Counted from the stretch's first letter, positions 43,445 to 54,557 are shown. The stretch is 64,000 nucleotides of DNA from Curvularia sp. ZM96 (GCA_022457065.1 JAJGBQ010000002.1:1550001-1614000), one strand, 5' to 3'. Notes: generated by a model from the letters alone, not told the origin. A program made the numbers and translations.

Positions 43445-46400
43445 ATGGTGCTATCCGAGTGCAGCTTCGACAGCGACCCTGGCGGGCGAAATGAGAGCGC
43501 AACCACATTGCCCAATTCCATTCACACAACAGGCAACTCTGCCATGCACCATGACCTTGGCAATTATGGCACGTTATCTTCCCAGCGGCCTGTACGAGAG
43601 AGGAAGCGCCCACAAAGGCTCTGTGATGAAATATCTCAGCCCTCAACCAAGAAGCAAAAGAGGGCCCAGAAAAGCCCGAAAAATCGAAAGCCTCCAAAGA
43701 AGCGAACGTATCAGAGATCCGTTCAATCCCAGAATGAGACCAAACATAGCGAACTCGCTGATTATTCAGACTACTCATCAGAATCTCAACCGAAAAAGTC
43801 CAAAGTTGTCATTCTCAAGATGCCACTGAATAGCCGCTTGCTCAAAACCCCACAACGTCCTTCAATTGGTCAGCACATGGATGAAGAGCGTTTGAGTGCT
43901 TTGTCATCCCCACTCTCTTCACGGCATTCGAATTTGGTTGGTTTTCTTAACAAAAATCTGCCGCTACCCAGCTAACTCAAGGCATACGTAGATTAGCGCT
44001 TACGCTCCTCATGCGCCGAATGATCACAGTCAGAATGCCCAGATATTGTCACCGGCAGTACCAGCGTCTACCCAGGATACTATGCTGACGAGCGCCTCGC
44101 AAGACAGTGCGTCAAATCTAACATCCAATGGGAAGCTACAAGATGATTCTAGTATTCTATCATCGGATAGTCGGGTATCCCCGTCGACCCCTTTGAAGCA
44201 TCGCCCGGGTCATTCCGCATACCCTACACCAGCGTCGACCTGTTGTCGCAACTTTATTGATGCAAAAGAGTTAGATGAGGAGGACGAAGAATATGCAGAG
44301 AATGATTCAGAGAGTAAAAAGTCTTATCGGACGCAGTCCACAGTACTCCTGGATCCTGTTGAGTCTCGATTTGGCCATGGTCTCAGCAAAATTGACCATT
44401 GTTCGCAAGAATCCGTTGCTCAAACTGTGCCTTCACAACCCATCCCTCAATCTGATCATGTTAAGAGCTGGCTAAAGTCTCAAAATGCAATTGAACGAGA
44501 AAAGCCATCCGAACAAGATCCTCTGGCCCCGCTAGGAAGTAGTTACGCAGACTCTGAAGCGACAACGGAGTATGAAGATACATTAGGCATCTCAGTCAAT
44601 GATTCTTCGCAACCGCTAGACTACCAACAACTTCTTACCATAGCACAGCAGCTCCTAGCCCAGCGCAACCTGGGGCCTAACAAGCCAATGCCGATCGGTC
44701 GACCCGAAGTGTGGGCCGAGGGTCGTCAAGAGCTTTGTGAAACGCTGCACTATTATCGCAGCTACCAAGGTGGCTGTTATTCTACCGGCGGCTTTGCACG
44801 GGGTTTTATGTTCGATAAGGTTGCCCACGCTCGTGACTTTGTAGACGGCAATGTCATCATCTCACGAGCCGGAGGCGGGCTGGTTAGGGACAAAGACTCT
44901 GGAGAGTTGAAGTCAGGTAGAGACCAAGTGGAAGATTCAGTCGCTCAAGGTCTAAGGAACTGCATACTCCACCGTAATCCTGTGGTCATCATTACTGGAA
45001 TGGATAACCCGCACATTCCCTCGAGACCACCGCACCAATACTGCATACTGGGCCATTTCAAACCAACTCATATATGGGTGGAAAAGAGCGGTGCTAGCAA
45101 AATTCTGCGGTACCGTTTCGAGAAGCTTAATACAAAGCAACAGTCGTGGTGGCAGGCAGAGAATAGCCCTGAAGCTATCGAGCTTGGATCGTTGCCAAAA
45201 CCTGACGAGAAGACTTGTAGTGCTTGTGGGGCAAGCTCTCAACAGGTATATCTCAATGGCTGGATGTGTCTGCAGCCCACATGCCACTCTTTCTGGAAGA
45301 TGATCGTTCCAGCATCTGGCCTCGGATGTAGCACTTCTTTTCAAGAGCCAAACGAGGCATCCCTCACATATGACCCACGATTTCTGAAGCAGAAAACTCC
45401 ATGGGAAAATGATGATCAAGAATATCCCCTTGTATCGAATGTTGCTGAGCTCTCTAAGCACTCTCTCCCTGGTGAAGACACCTCGGTCGCATTCTGGCTA
45501 GGAATAGTTTGTCCAAAGTGTGGGCGATGTATTTCTCGCCTCCTCTGGACTCACTGGGAATGTCCTAATCATACGTGCGACTACAAAAGAATACCCTCTC
45601 ATGCACTCGTTTCCGCTCTTTCTCTTCGCGATCCTCTTTGGCCTGTAACGGACAGTTACACGTTGTCGAGAGATATACACTCGCCGTTGATCGGCTTCAG
45701 CGTCAGATTCGAACACGGGTACCGTATTAACCGATACACCCTGCCTGGCATAAAAGGCTTCATAACCCATATGATCGCTAACAAAGCAGTACTCGAAGAG
45801 CCTGGTGGCCCAGATGCTATGTTTGAAGAGCTTCAACAGACAGACATTGGACTGCAGCGCCGCCCGTTGCCCAACGGCCAATTGAAGGGACCCAATTACT
45901 GCCGGCAATTCCTCGTAAACTACGGTATGCCATATAAATTTGTCGCAGCTACCCAATCCCACTCCTTCGAGGGCGCAGCACGCCCCATAACTAGCACACG
46001 TAGCCGTCTGAACTGGGCTGCTAGATACCTCCTAGCACACGAAACAGACCCAAACCTACATACAACAAGCGAAGAATGGCAAAGCAAAGAATTCAACGAA
46101 GTCCTCGCTCTAGGCTACTTCGAAGACCAAAAAATCAGCTACCACGACGACGGCGAACTCGGCCTCGGACCCACCATCGCAACTCTCAGTCTAGGCGCCC
46201 AAGGCACAATGCGCATCCGCATGAAAGCCCGGCACTACCATGGCATTTCCTCCAGTGGAGGCCCTTACGACGATGTACCCCCAATCCCAGGCTGCGAACA
46301 CTACGACACCCGTCTTACGCTGCAGCCCGCTCTCGACGCACTGAAAGTTTCGGATTCAAAAGCGTATCATGCAAGAAGGAAGAAGATTCCTAAAGAACTG

Positions 46401-46643
46401 GGCTTGCATAGTCGCGGCCAGGCGAAAGACGCGCTCGTCATGCAGCTGGGTCACGGCGATATCATCGTCATGCATGGTGCGGATATACAAAAGTACTATG
46501 AGCATTCGGTTGAGCATTCCGGCGGCTTGAGATTTGCGCTCACGTGTCGGTATATTGATCCGAAGTCGCTGAGGCCAGAGGATAGGCCGGCGTATGAGGT
46601 CGGGCCTGATGTGGAGGGGTATGATGGGTCACGGATTGCATAA
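43445..46643 (+). CDS. Large AlkB-type 2OG-Fe(II) dioxygenase with two zinc ribbons and an SRA-like region
   Basis: Two exons (43445-43936, 43992-46643) give 1047 residues; the intron has a GCTAAC branch point and an ACGTAG acceptor. The N-terminus is basic and disordered with nuclear-type basic clusters. About residues 415-543 hold a conserved block (GGFARGF, DGNVIISRAGGG, NCILHRNPVVIITG, HQYCILGHFKPTHIWVEK, RYRFEKL) whose pattern resembles SRA/PUA-like base-binding domains; this assignment is my inference. Two zinc ribbons follow (C573SAC...CLQPTC; C671PKC...CPNHTC). The C-terminal dioxygenase has iron motif HDD (His882, Asp884), the PTIATLSLGA strand, GDIIVMHG, His at about 1002 and the 2OG-binding RFALTCR arginines. 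AlkB enzymes remove alkyl groups from nucleic acids. Confidence 0.85.
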
Positions 46644-46872
46644 GGAGACTTATTTGTGGGTACGTAGAGATGTACGATATGGGTCTTTCTGTGTCCTTTT
46701 TTTTTTTCCTCATGAGAACATGACGGAGGAGGACGGTGAAATATCACAGTCCATAAGCAATTTAGGGAGTATGCAGATATGTAACTTTCCATCAGCAGAA
46801 CAGTGATAATAAAAAGGGTATTCAACTTTTTTGATTTCTTTTTTGCCTCATAATCAAAATTATAACAGAGAA

Positions 46873-48219
46873 TTATATCTCTTGCTTGTACTCCTTGTTA
46901 AAGGCCCTACCAATAACCATTCTTCTAACCTCGCTCGTTCCAGCGCCAATCTCATACAGCTTGGCGTCCCTGAGTATCCGTCCCACAGGCACCTCATTCA
47001 TGTATCCCATGCCGCCCATCAATTGAATGGCGTCAGCCGCAACCTCACTTGCCCGCTCAGCGGCATACAGAATAGCGCCGGCGCAGTCCTGAGTCCTGAT
47101 ATCCGGGCTAGCATGTGACTCGTCGACGGCACGGGCAACACTGTAGGTGAAGGACTGCGAGGCCCTGTACTTTGTGTACATGTCTGCCAGCTTACCCTGC
47201 ACGAGCTGGTTGTGGGCAATTGGCTGACCAAACTGCTTCCTCTGATGTGTGTATGGCAGGACGTTGTCCAGCGAGGCTTGCATGAGGCCCAGAGGCCCAG
47301 CTGAAAGGACAAGTCGCTCGAGGTCCAGGCCTTCCATCAACACTCGGACACCACGGCTGATCTCGCCCAAAATATTTTCCTTGGGAACGAAGACATCCTC
47401 AAAAACCAGTTCGCCCGTGTTAGAACCGCGCATGCCGAGCTTGTCGAGTTTGTTGGCTACACTGAAGCCCTTGGATGAGGTCTCGACGATGAAAGCTGTA
47501 ATGCCCTTGCTAGCTGCGTCGGGGACAGTTTTGGCGTAGACGACAATGACGTGTGCATCGGGTCCCTGTATCCAGCGTCAGCAGCCTTTCTAAGCCATAT
47601 TTACTGTGTTGCTAAAAGAGAAACATACGTTGGTAATCCACATCTTTGTGCCATTGAGCAAGTACCCACCATCCACCTCTTTCGCCGTCATCTTCATGCT
47701 GACAACATCACTCCCCGCACTGTGCTCGCTCATAGCCAACGCTCCGATCTTCTCACCGCTGATGAGCCCAGGTAGGTATTTCTTCTTCTGCTCAGCGTTA
47801 CCGTTCAACATCAACTGGTTCACGCACAGCTGGCTATGCGCCGCATAACTCAGCCCAATACTTCCGCTTGCTCTTGACAGCTCCTCCATGACGACGCAGT
47901 GCGCTTGATATCCCATTCCCAGGCCGCCAAACTGCTCGTCGGCGGTTATGCCCAGGAAGCCGGCTTCGCCAAACTTCTGCCACATTTCGTTGGGAAAGGC
48001 ATTCTGGCGGTCTGTCTGTGCAGCGACTTCCTCTGGAATCTCACGGCGGGCGAATTCGCGGACCGACTCGCGGAGCTCGTCAAGGTCTGATTGTGTGGGT
48101 GGCGTGAAGTTCTGGGGGTGCTTTGTCGAGGCGTAACGTTGGGTGGTTGTGACGAGGGTCGGACGAATGCGCGACTGGCGGATGCTTCGTGCAAGTAGGC
48201 GGGGAGCAAGGGACGCCAT
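46873..48219 (-). CDS. ivd: Isovaleryl-CoA dehydrogenase, mitochondrial
   Basis: Two exons (48219-47629, 47565-46873) give 427 residues. It is an FAD acyl-CoA dehydrogenase of leucine breakdown (isovaleryl-CoA to 3-methylcrotonyl-CoA) in the mitochondrial matrix. The N-terminus is a presequence rich in Arg and Ser (APRLLARSIRQSRIRP). Signatures: GLGMGYQAHCVVMEELSRAS, LAMSEHSAGSDVVSMK, FEDVFVPKENILGE, YTHQRKQFGQPI, IQLMGGMGYMNEVPVGRILR and the late YEIGAGTSEVRR. These favour IVD over other acyl-CoA dehydrogenases. It is co-directional with the ring-cleavage genes to its right, but the pathways are distinct. Confidence 0.94.
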
Positions 48220-48497
48220 TGTGTGTGATTTAGTCCTAGAGAAACAACAAGAGTTGAGACGAAAAGACTGTGTGAAAAACAAAATACACAACAAGAAAGT
48301 GGTAAGATGGTTGAACAATGTATCTTCGGTTGGCGACGGCTCATGGGCCGAGGCACCTTCCTAAAGTGCGGAGAGTAGGTTGGGTCTGGGGAAAGACATT
48401 GGCGTCATTCCGCGCCTTGGCTAAATACGTACAATGCCAAAAAAGAAATAATTTCAGATTTTGATAAACAGACAGTTATCGCGGCCACGGACCACCT

Positions 48498-49187
48498 TCA
48501 AAGCTCATCCACGCCCTTCATTGCTCTACCATTGCACTCACCAACATCCAACGCGACCAGAAATCTGCTCACAGCGTTGTATGCCGCAATGGTGGCCGTC
48601 AACTCTACAACCATAGTATCCCCTAATGCCTGCTTGACCATGTCGGCAACTTTGTCTTCAACCTGTACCCCGACTGTCATCTGATCTGTATACACCATGA
48701 CAGCATACTCTTCACTGCTGAACCCAGCAAGTCCTTCTTCTTTCACCATTCCGTGCTTGGTGACTGGTAGGTCGAGGAGAGATTGCAGCACTTCCTTGGA
48801 GACGCCGGCTTTGCGGGCAATGCCAGCATGGACATCCCATTCGTGCACGGCATGATTGAGCACTGCTACCCGGCTGATGGCCAGCTCCTTGATCGTGTCG
48901 GGAAGACTGGTCTTGGTACGAATTGCGCCGATGAACGAGTTCCAGCCGTCTGCTACGGCGGGGTTGTGCAGCAGCGCGAGATCGAGCGGAATGAGGGGGC
49001 GGGGCTTTCGTCGCTCGGCGATGCGCTCGTAGACGGGACGCGCCTCTTCGTTTGGGGGTTCGCTGGGGGCATATGGGACACGCATTTCGGAAGCGGCAGA
49101 TGTGGTAAGGGTCCGTGAGTATATGGTGGGAAAGCGGGCACGCGGCAGAGGACGCAGGAGGTTTAGCAGAAAGAAGGTCATTATCAT
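48498..49187 (-). CDS. Carboxymuconolactone decarboxylase family protein (AhpD-like fold)
   Basis: This is a single exon of 229 residues. The N-terminus (MIMTFFLLNLLRPLPRARFP...RTLTTSAAS) looks like a mitochondrial presequence. The CMD/AhpD core follows: LDLALLHNPAVADGWNSF, IKELAISRVAVLNHAVHEWDVH, and ARKAGVSKEVL. It lacks the CxxC of AhpD peroxidases and keeps the E-x-x-x-H pattern of the carboxymuconolactone decarboxylase group. Its neighbour is the intradiol dioxygenase gene, only 199 bases away and in the same direction, which supports a role in aromatic breakdown. Many fungal CMD-like proteins have unknown substrates, so the exact reaction is not settled. Confidence 0.85.
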   Translation of the reverse strand: MIMTFFLLNLLRPLPRARFPTIYSRTLTTSAASEMRVPYAPSEPPNEEARPVYERIAERRKPRPLIPLDLALLHNPAVADGWNSFIGAIRTKTSLPDTIKELAISRVAVLNHAVHEWDVHAGIARKAGVSKEVLQSLLDLPVTKHGMVKEEGLAGFSSEEYAVMVYTDQMTVGVQVEDKVADMVKQALGDTMVVELTATIAAYNAVSRFLVALDVGECNGRAMKGVDEL

Positions 49188-49386
49188 ATCACAGGGGAAT
49201 GAGCGTGAATTTATAGTCAGCAGAAAGTAAAAGGCGGAGCTATGACGGATATGCTTTCCGGTATTCGGGTTGTTACGTGAGTACTTTCTAACAATAGTTT
49301 CACTTTTGAATTCATTTATTGATGGCTATTTCCATCTATTCCGCTAAAAATAACTTTGAGATATCAAATGCAGCAAGAAACGAAAT

Positions 49387-50465
49387 CTACAACCTGCTCT
49401 GCTCGTCAAAGACGTTTGGTAGCCTGGGAATGCCATCCAATCTGCTCGACTTCTTGCCAGACGGCGCGAGTGTAACGTTGTATGTCAGGTCAAGCTTAGC
49501 CTTGGGATCTTTGCTGGGCTCGAAGTCGAGAAGCAAGTCGTCCTTGACAGCGAAGACGGTGTCGTTCTTGACGTATTGGTCGTCGCGGGGGTACAGTTGT
49601 GTGATCAATGGCTTGTAGTTGTCCGCTGAAACCATGAGATGGATGTGAGCAGGGCGGAAGGGGTGGCGGTCGAGGACCTTGAAAAGCTGGCCAGCAGCGC
49701 CTATCCAATAAGTTAGCAAGATTCGCATATTAGTAAGAATTCATGATTCAATACGTACCATCGGTGGGAAGCGAGTATGCGGTAGGCTTGTAGCAGTAGA
49801 ACCAGTACTCGCCGTTCTCGTTTGTGGTGAACTTTCCCCTCAGGTTGTTGGGCTCCTGGTTCTCAGGATCCTGGAAATCGTACTTTCCGTTCGCGCTCGC
49901 TTGCCAGATATCGATGACGGCACCGGGGATGCCCTTCTTGGTGTCAAGGTCGACGACCCTGCCGTGCATGAGAGTGGTCTGGCCATCGGGATGAGGGCTT
50001 CGAATGATGGTGTCACCAAGCTCGCGGAATGGGGAGTGAGGCGACCAGAAGGGGCCGAGAATTGTCGAGGAGGTAGGTGTCTCGCCGGACTCGTTGATGT
50101 GCTTGTGTGCGATCTCATCGACCAGTCTAAAAGTACGTCAGCAGCTTACTCTGGTTAACTATGAGATGTGGTACTTACGACTCTACTCCGAGAACATCGG
50201 AGATACGGTGCGCCTCGTTCCTGGTGCTGGTGGTAGTCTTGCCAATTGAGTTGACAAATCGTACACCCTCGAACCACTCGTCGTTGGTCAACTCAACTTC
50301 GCGAATAAAGTCGTGAAGATGCCTGATCAGCTTGCCCATAACAAATCGCGTCCGTTCTGGTACATTGGGTCCGATGGCGTTGATGACAGCGTCGGTGAAG
50401 TTGGGATCGAAGCGGTGCTCAGTGTTCTCCTGAACGTTGGGCGCTTGCTGTGTGGTTCCAGACAT
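49387..50465 (-). CDS. Intradiol ring-cleavage dioxygenase (catechol 1,2-dioxygenase type)
   Basis: Three exons (50465-50179, 50126-49759, 49700-49387) give 322 residues. The Fe(III) enzyme opens catechol to cis,cis-muconate. An N-terminal helical dimerisation domain (FTDAVINAIGPNVPERTRFV) precedes the catalytic beta-sandwich (SSTILGPFWSPHSPFRELGD). All four expected iron ligands can be placed: Tyr178 (ANGKYDFQD), Tyr213 (KPTAYSLPTDG), His237 and His239 (RPAHIHLMV). It has no signal peptide, so it is cytosolic. A hydroxyquinol dioxygenase is the main alternative; the adjacent muconate-lactonizing gene favours catechol. The gene is divergent from the propeller gene across 532 bases. Confidence 0.93.
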
Positions 50466-50997
50466 TTTGGCTATGAGAAATTGGTAAATACAAGAGAAGA
50501 CTGAGAGGTATTGGGAAAGCCGCGGAGGACAGAGAAATTGTAGATTGCATTTCACGTTTGGGGCACGAGGGTCCTAAATAAATAGCACATTGGAATCGAC
50601 CGGCTACGTCCAACCGAGCCAGCGCCGTTTGAAATGGCCGTGTCTCTAGCCGCGTATCAGGCGATGAGGCCTTGTCAGAAGTAGCTACGGCATCCTACAC
50701 CGGCTGTGAGACGGGCTGGAAAGGTGAGGGGTGACAGTGCCGGGGAGGCTCATGGGGCGGGCGAATCAGAGCAAAGCTAAAGTGGAAGAAGTCTTAACCG
50801 CCCTTTATCCTCCGCCGCTTGGCGCCGTCAGCGCCAGTGCCCCGCCTCGGGAGTGGCCCGGACATTTGGCCATGCAACAATATGGCGGGTAGGCAAAGAC
50901 CGGGAGGTGGAAGATATTTCGTAGTCCCAGCTTCTCTGCACTATCTAAACTGCGGTCGCAAAGGTTCTTGTTGTAGAAAGAACAGAAATATCCCACC
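50466..50997. promoter_or_regulatory. Divergent promoter of ring-cleavage and muconate-lactonizing genes
   Basis: The 532-base region lies between two divergent genes of one pathway, so a shared control region is likely (inference). A CGG-N10-CCG inverted triplet, the form bound by many Zn2Cys6 regulators, occurs at 50601-50616. Triplet pairs of this sort are common by chance. Confidence 0.45.
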
Positions 50998-52247
50998 ATG
51001 GTCAAACACCACCTTATGATTGGCACGTGGACGCCGCCCGGTGTGATCATCACGGTCGCGTTCGACGATGAGACGTTGAAGCTGGAGCTGGTGAAGAAGA
51101 CTGAGATTCCAGAGGATGAGCCGATTAGCTGGATGGCCTTTGACGTATGCGCGCAACCCACGAATGCTGGTGTCAGCAGTGACTGATCAAGAGCACCACA
51201 GCATCAAAGAAAAAACATCTATGGCGCGTCCATGAAGAAATGGAGCTCGCATGAAGTAAAGAGTCCGAGCGAGATTGTGCACATAGGAAGCTTTCCACTG
51301 GGCGGACATCGTATGTCGCAATCCTCGATCTGTCTATATATTTCACTGACCTGTCCCACAGCCAGAGCGAACGATGCTGACACAAAAACACGCGCAATCT
51401 TCCTCCTTCCTGCGAAAAAGCCCCCGTATGCCGTATACTGCAATCCATTCTACGACTTCGCCGGCTATGGCAACCTCTTCTCGGTCAATACCTCTGGCCA
51501 CATTAAGGAGAACATCCAGAATTTCGAATACTGCGACAAGACTGCCATCCATGGCATGGTGTTTGATCCCTCAGAAACCTACCTCTACAGCGCAGACATG
51601 TGGGCAAACCGCGTGTGGTGTCACAAGAAAATCGATGATGAAGGAAGGGTTGAGACTGTAGGCTTCACCGAAGCGCCGGCTCCAAAAGATCATCCCAGAT
51701 GGGTAGAGATGCATCCTTCGGGCAACTATCTCTACGCGTTGATGGAAGGAGGAAATCGCTTGTGCGAGTATGTGATTGACCCGCAGACAAAGCTGCCCAT
51801 CTATACTCACAAGGTGTTCCCCTTGATACCTCCTGGTAAGCATTTTCATCACGTCTTTGGAACATTCCCCGCTAAACGGACATCACAGGTATTCCCAACG
51901 CAGACACAATGTACCGCTCAGACGTCTGCTTCCTCACAAAATCCGGACAGTACCTCTTTGCAACTTCTCGGTCCAACTCGTTCGACCTCACCGGCTACAT
52001 TGCTGCTTTTAAGATTGCTCCTTCAGGCGCCATTGAGCGACAGATTTGCCTTAACCCCACACCGACTTCTGGCGGACATTCCAATGCGGTTTCCCCATGT
52101 CCTTGGTCGGACGAGTGGCTTGCGCTCACGGATGACGAGAAGGGTGGAATTGAGATATACAGGTGGCAGGATGAGTTTCTCGCACGGGTTGCGAGACTGG
52201 AAATTGGAGAGAAGGGGTTCGGTATGAATGCGATATGGTACGACTAG
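50998..52247 (+). CDS. Muconate-lactonizing enzyme, fungal beta-propeller type
   Basis: Four exons (50998-51144, 51202-51310, 51362-51835, 51889-52247) give 362 residues. It belongs to the seven-bladed propeller family of fungal carboxy-cis,cis-muconate cyclase/cis,cis-muconate lactonizing enzymes, unrelated to bacterial enolase-type cycloisomerases. Marks: HHLMIGTWTPPG start, KNIYGASMKKWSS, GGHPRANDADTKTRAIFLL, IHGMVFDPSETYLYSADMWAN, HPSGNYLYALMEGGN, GIPNADTMYRSDV and TSGGHSNAVSPCPWSDEW. It should turn cis,cis-muconate (or its 3-carboxy form) into a muconolactone. Its divergent partner makes cis,cis-muconate, which favours the catechol branch. No signal peptide. Confidence 0.92.
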
Positions 52248-52783
52248 TTTGTGCTGGTTCAAGCACGAATGTTGTTGCAATCCTCAGGAATCCTATACCA
52301 TAGAAAATAGAAATTTCGCCTTCGCCATAATTTCACAAGCTGTGTTGAGTTCTCATCATAACTAAACCAAATAAACCATGCATCCAGACCCTGTTTCTGC
52401 CGCGCCCGAGTTGCGCCCGAGCATGTCAATGAGGGGCTCTAGCGGATTTATCTTCAGCCCCTCGCGCCCCGGAAAAATGGAGGGGCAACCCTGGGAACCG
52501 TTTCGCCCCCCGTCTAGCGGGGCAGTCGGCAAATGACATCGGGGAAAAGCTCAAGCTTCTTGTTCTTCCCCCAACTTCCGTCATGGTGCCGCGTCACGAC
52601 ACTGAGGTTAGAGTAGACTAGTTGATGCTGAACTTGAATCCAACACTAAACTCCTTGCTCCTTTCTCTTTATCTCTCTGAAACCTGTGTCTCTAGTGCCA
52701 ATCTGTAATTCTACATCGTCAAGAACAACAAAACACATTGTTCCATCTTAGACTTTCCCCCCATATCAGTAAAGACGACAATC
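52248..52783. promoter_or_regulatory. Intergenic with promoter of the fused hydrolase gene
   Basis: It holds the 3' flank of the propeller gene and the upstream region of the fusion gene. 52,395-52,550 is strikingly GC-rich, with G/C runs and short inverted complements such as GCCCCTC...GAGGGGC (about 52458-52486). I see no open frame of note. Confidence 0.45.
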
Positions 52784-54557
52784 ATGGCATCCAAATCAAC
52801 AAGAGGCATCCTGTACGTAACCATGCAGCCCAAAGAAGGGCTGCCGGAAGCTCAATTCCACGACTGGTAAGGTTAACCCTGTCTCTTCTCTCAGTCGCAT
52901 CCTCGCATCCTCAAAATCTCATCTAACTCTCTTTCCCATAAGGTACCAAAACGAGCACGGTCCCAACCGGCTTCGTCTCCCCTTCTGCAACAATGGCTTC
53001 CGGTACCGCGCCACGGATCTCGAGAATGCGTCGGGGTCAAAAGACAAGCCCGAGTGGATGGCCGTTTACGACTTTGACGAGCTGGAATGGCTGACGCGGG
53101 AGCCGTACTTGAGACTGCGCAGTGCACCGGCGCAGTCGCAGCGGGAGCGAGACACGATGAAGCAGATTTTCGTAGATAGGCGGTCGTACGATTTGCTTGG
53201 TGAATGGACAGGCAGCGACTTCAAGGATCTGCAGAAGGTGGAGAACGAGGGCGAGAAGAACGTCATGGTCGCTGTGAGTTTTTCGCTGCAAGATGGTGCA
53301 GACAAGGAGGAGGAGCTGAAGAAGTGGTATGAAGAAGAGCATGTGCCGCTGCTGCAGAAAGTACCTGGTTGGAGGCGGACAAGACGGTTTGTCACGTCGT
53401 ATCTGGATCTTGAGAGCGGACACAAGACAGAAAAGGAGTTCCTTGCGCTGCATGAGTATGCGCCGCAGAATGGACTCGGTGGACCGGAATTCAAGGCCGC
53501 TACAACAACAGAGTGGTGCGACAAGATATACAAGGACGTGGTCAAGGACAGGAAGAGGAGGGTGTACGAGCTCTACTATACCTTTGGCGCTGCTCAGCGC
53601 GATCTCCAGAGTCTGACAAGCAAAGATACATTTCCTGTGGAAACGACAGAGGGCCAGGTGAAGACGTACCCAGCACACACAACACCTGAACAGCGACCGG
53701 TAATCGAAAGCTTCGTCACCACAAAAGACGGCGTCAAGCTCCCCTACCGCCTCGAAGGCTCCAGCTCCCCCGACGCCCCGCTCCTCGTCCTCGCAAACAG
53801 TATCCTCGTCGACTACGGTATCTGGGACGACTTTGTCAACGAGTTCATCAAGCTCACAAACAACAAGTACCGTATCCTGCGGTACAACACGCGCGGACGC
53901 ACCACCCTACCGCAAAATTCCACAGCTCCTATTACCGTACACACACTCACTCAGGACGTGATTGCCCTTCTCGACGCTCTGCGTGCCAAAACCGCCTCCA
54001 TCGTCGGCGTCTCCCTCGGCGGCGCAACAGCCCTCAACACTGGTCTTGAGCATCCCGACCGCATCTCTGCCTTCATTGGCTGCGACACGAATGCCTTTGC
54101 GCCTGCCAGCAACGCCAACGCATGGAACGAGCGCGTCCAAGTCGCCGAGAAAGAAGGCCTCACAACCTCCTCGGGCGAGCCCATTGTAGGCGAGGACCTC
54201 GCCGAGATGACGGTGCGCCGCTGGTTTGTCAAGGAGTCGTATGAGGATCCCCAACTAGCAAAGAAGATTCAGCGCGTCAAGGATATGGTCAAGACGAATT
54301 CGCTGCCGGGCTTCCGTGACTCGGTCAAGGCGCTGCATGAGTATGATATTAGGGGGAAGATGGCTGGGTATCAGGGTAAAGGCGCGTTTTTGGTGGGTGC
54401 GGGAGATGGCGTGTTGCCTAAGACAATGAAGGAGAATATGGCGGATAAGCTTGGCAAGGGGGTGGAGCTCAAGGTGATTGAGGGTGCGGGTCATTTGCCA
54501 ATGGTGGAGAGGCCGCAGGAGGTTGCTCAGTTTGTGGCTGGTTTCCTGGAGGGGTGA
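52784..54557 (+). CDS. Fusion of two EthD/DABB-like domains with a 3-oxoadipate enol-lactonase-like hydrolase
   Basis: Two exons (52784-52866, 52943-54557) give 565 residues. Residues about 5-105 and 130-225 are two copies of a ferredoxin-like (dimeric alpha-beta barrel) domain; each carries a WY-x-x-EH signature (Trp28-Tyr29...Glu32-His33; Trp156-Tyr157...Glu160-His161). Residues about 235-565 are an alpha/beta hydrolase close to 3-oxoadipate enol-lactonase, with nucleophile Ser385 (VGVSLGG), Asp516 (GAGDGVLP) and His545 (GAGHLPMVERP). The hydrolase should turn enol-lactone into 3-oxoadipate. The two N-terminal domains have the same fold class as muconolactone isomerase, the enzyme for the preceding step; that link is inference. 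No targeting signal is seen. Confidence 0.88.

Noticed and set aside
50466..52783. CreA-like SYGGRG words (50740-50745, 50840-50845, 52467-52472, 52517-52522) and a CGG-N10-CCG pair at 50601-50616 as control sites of the catechol block
   Set aside because: Words this short are expected about twice per 500 bases on both strands in DNA of this composition, so there is no enrichment.
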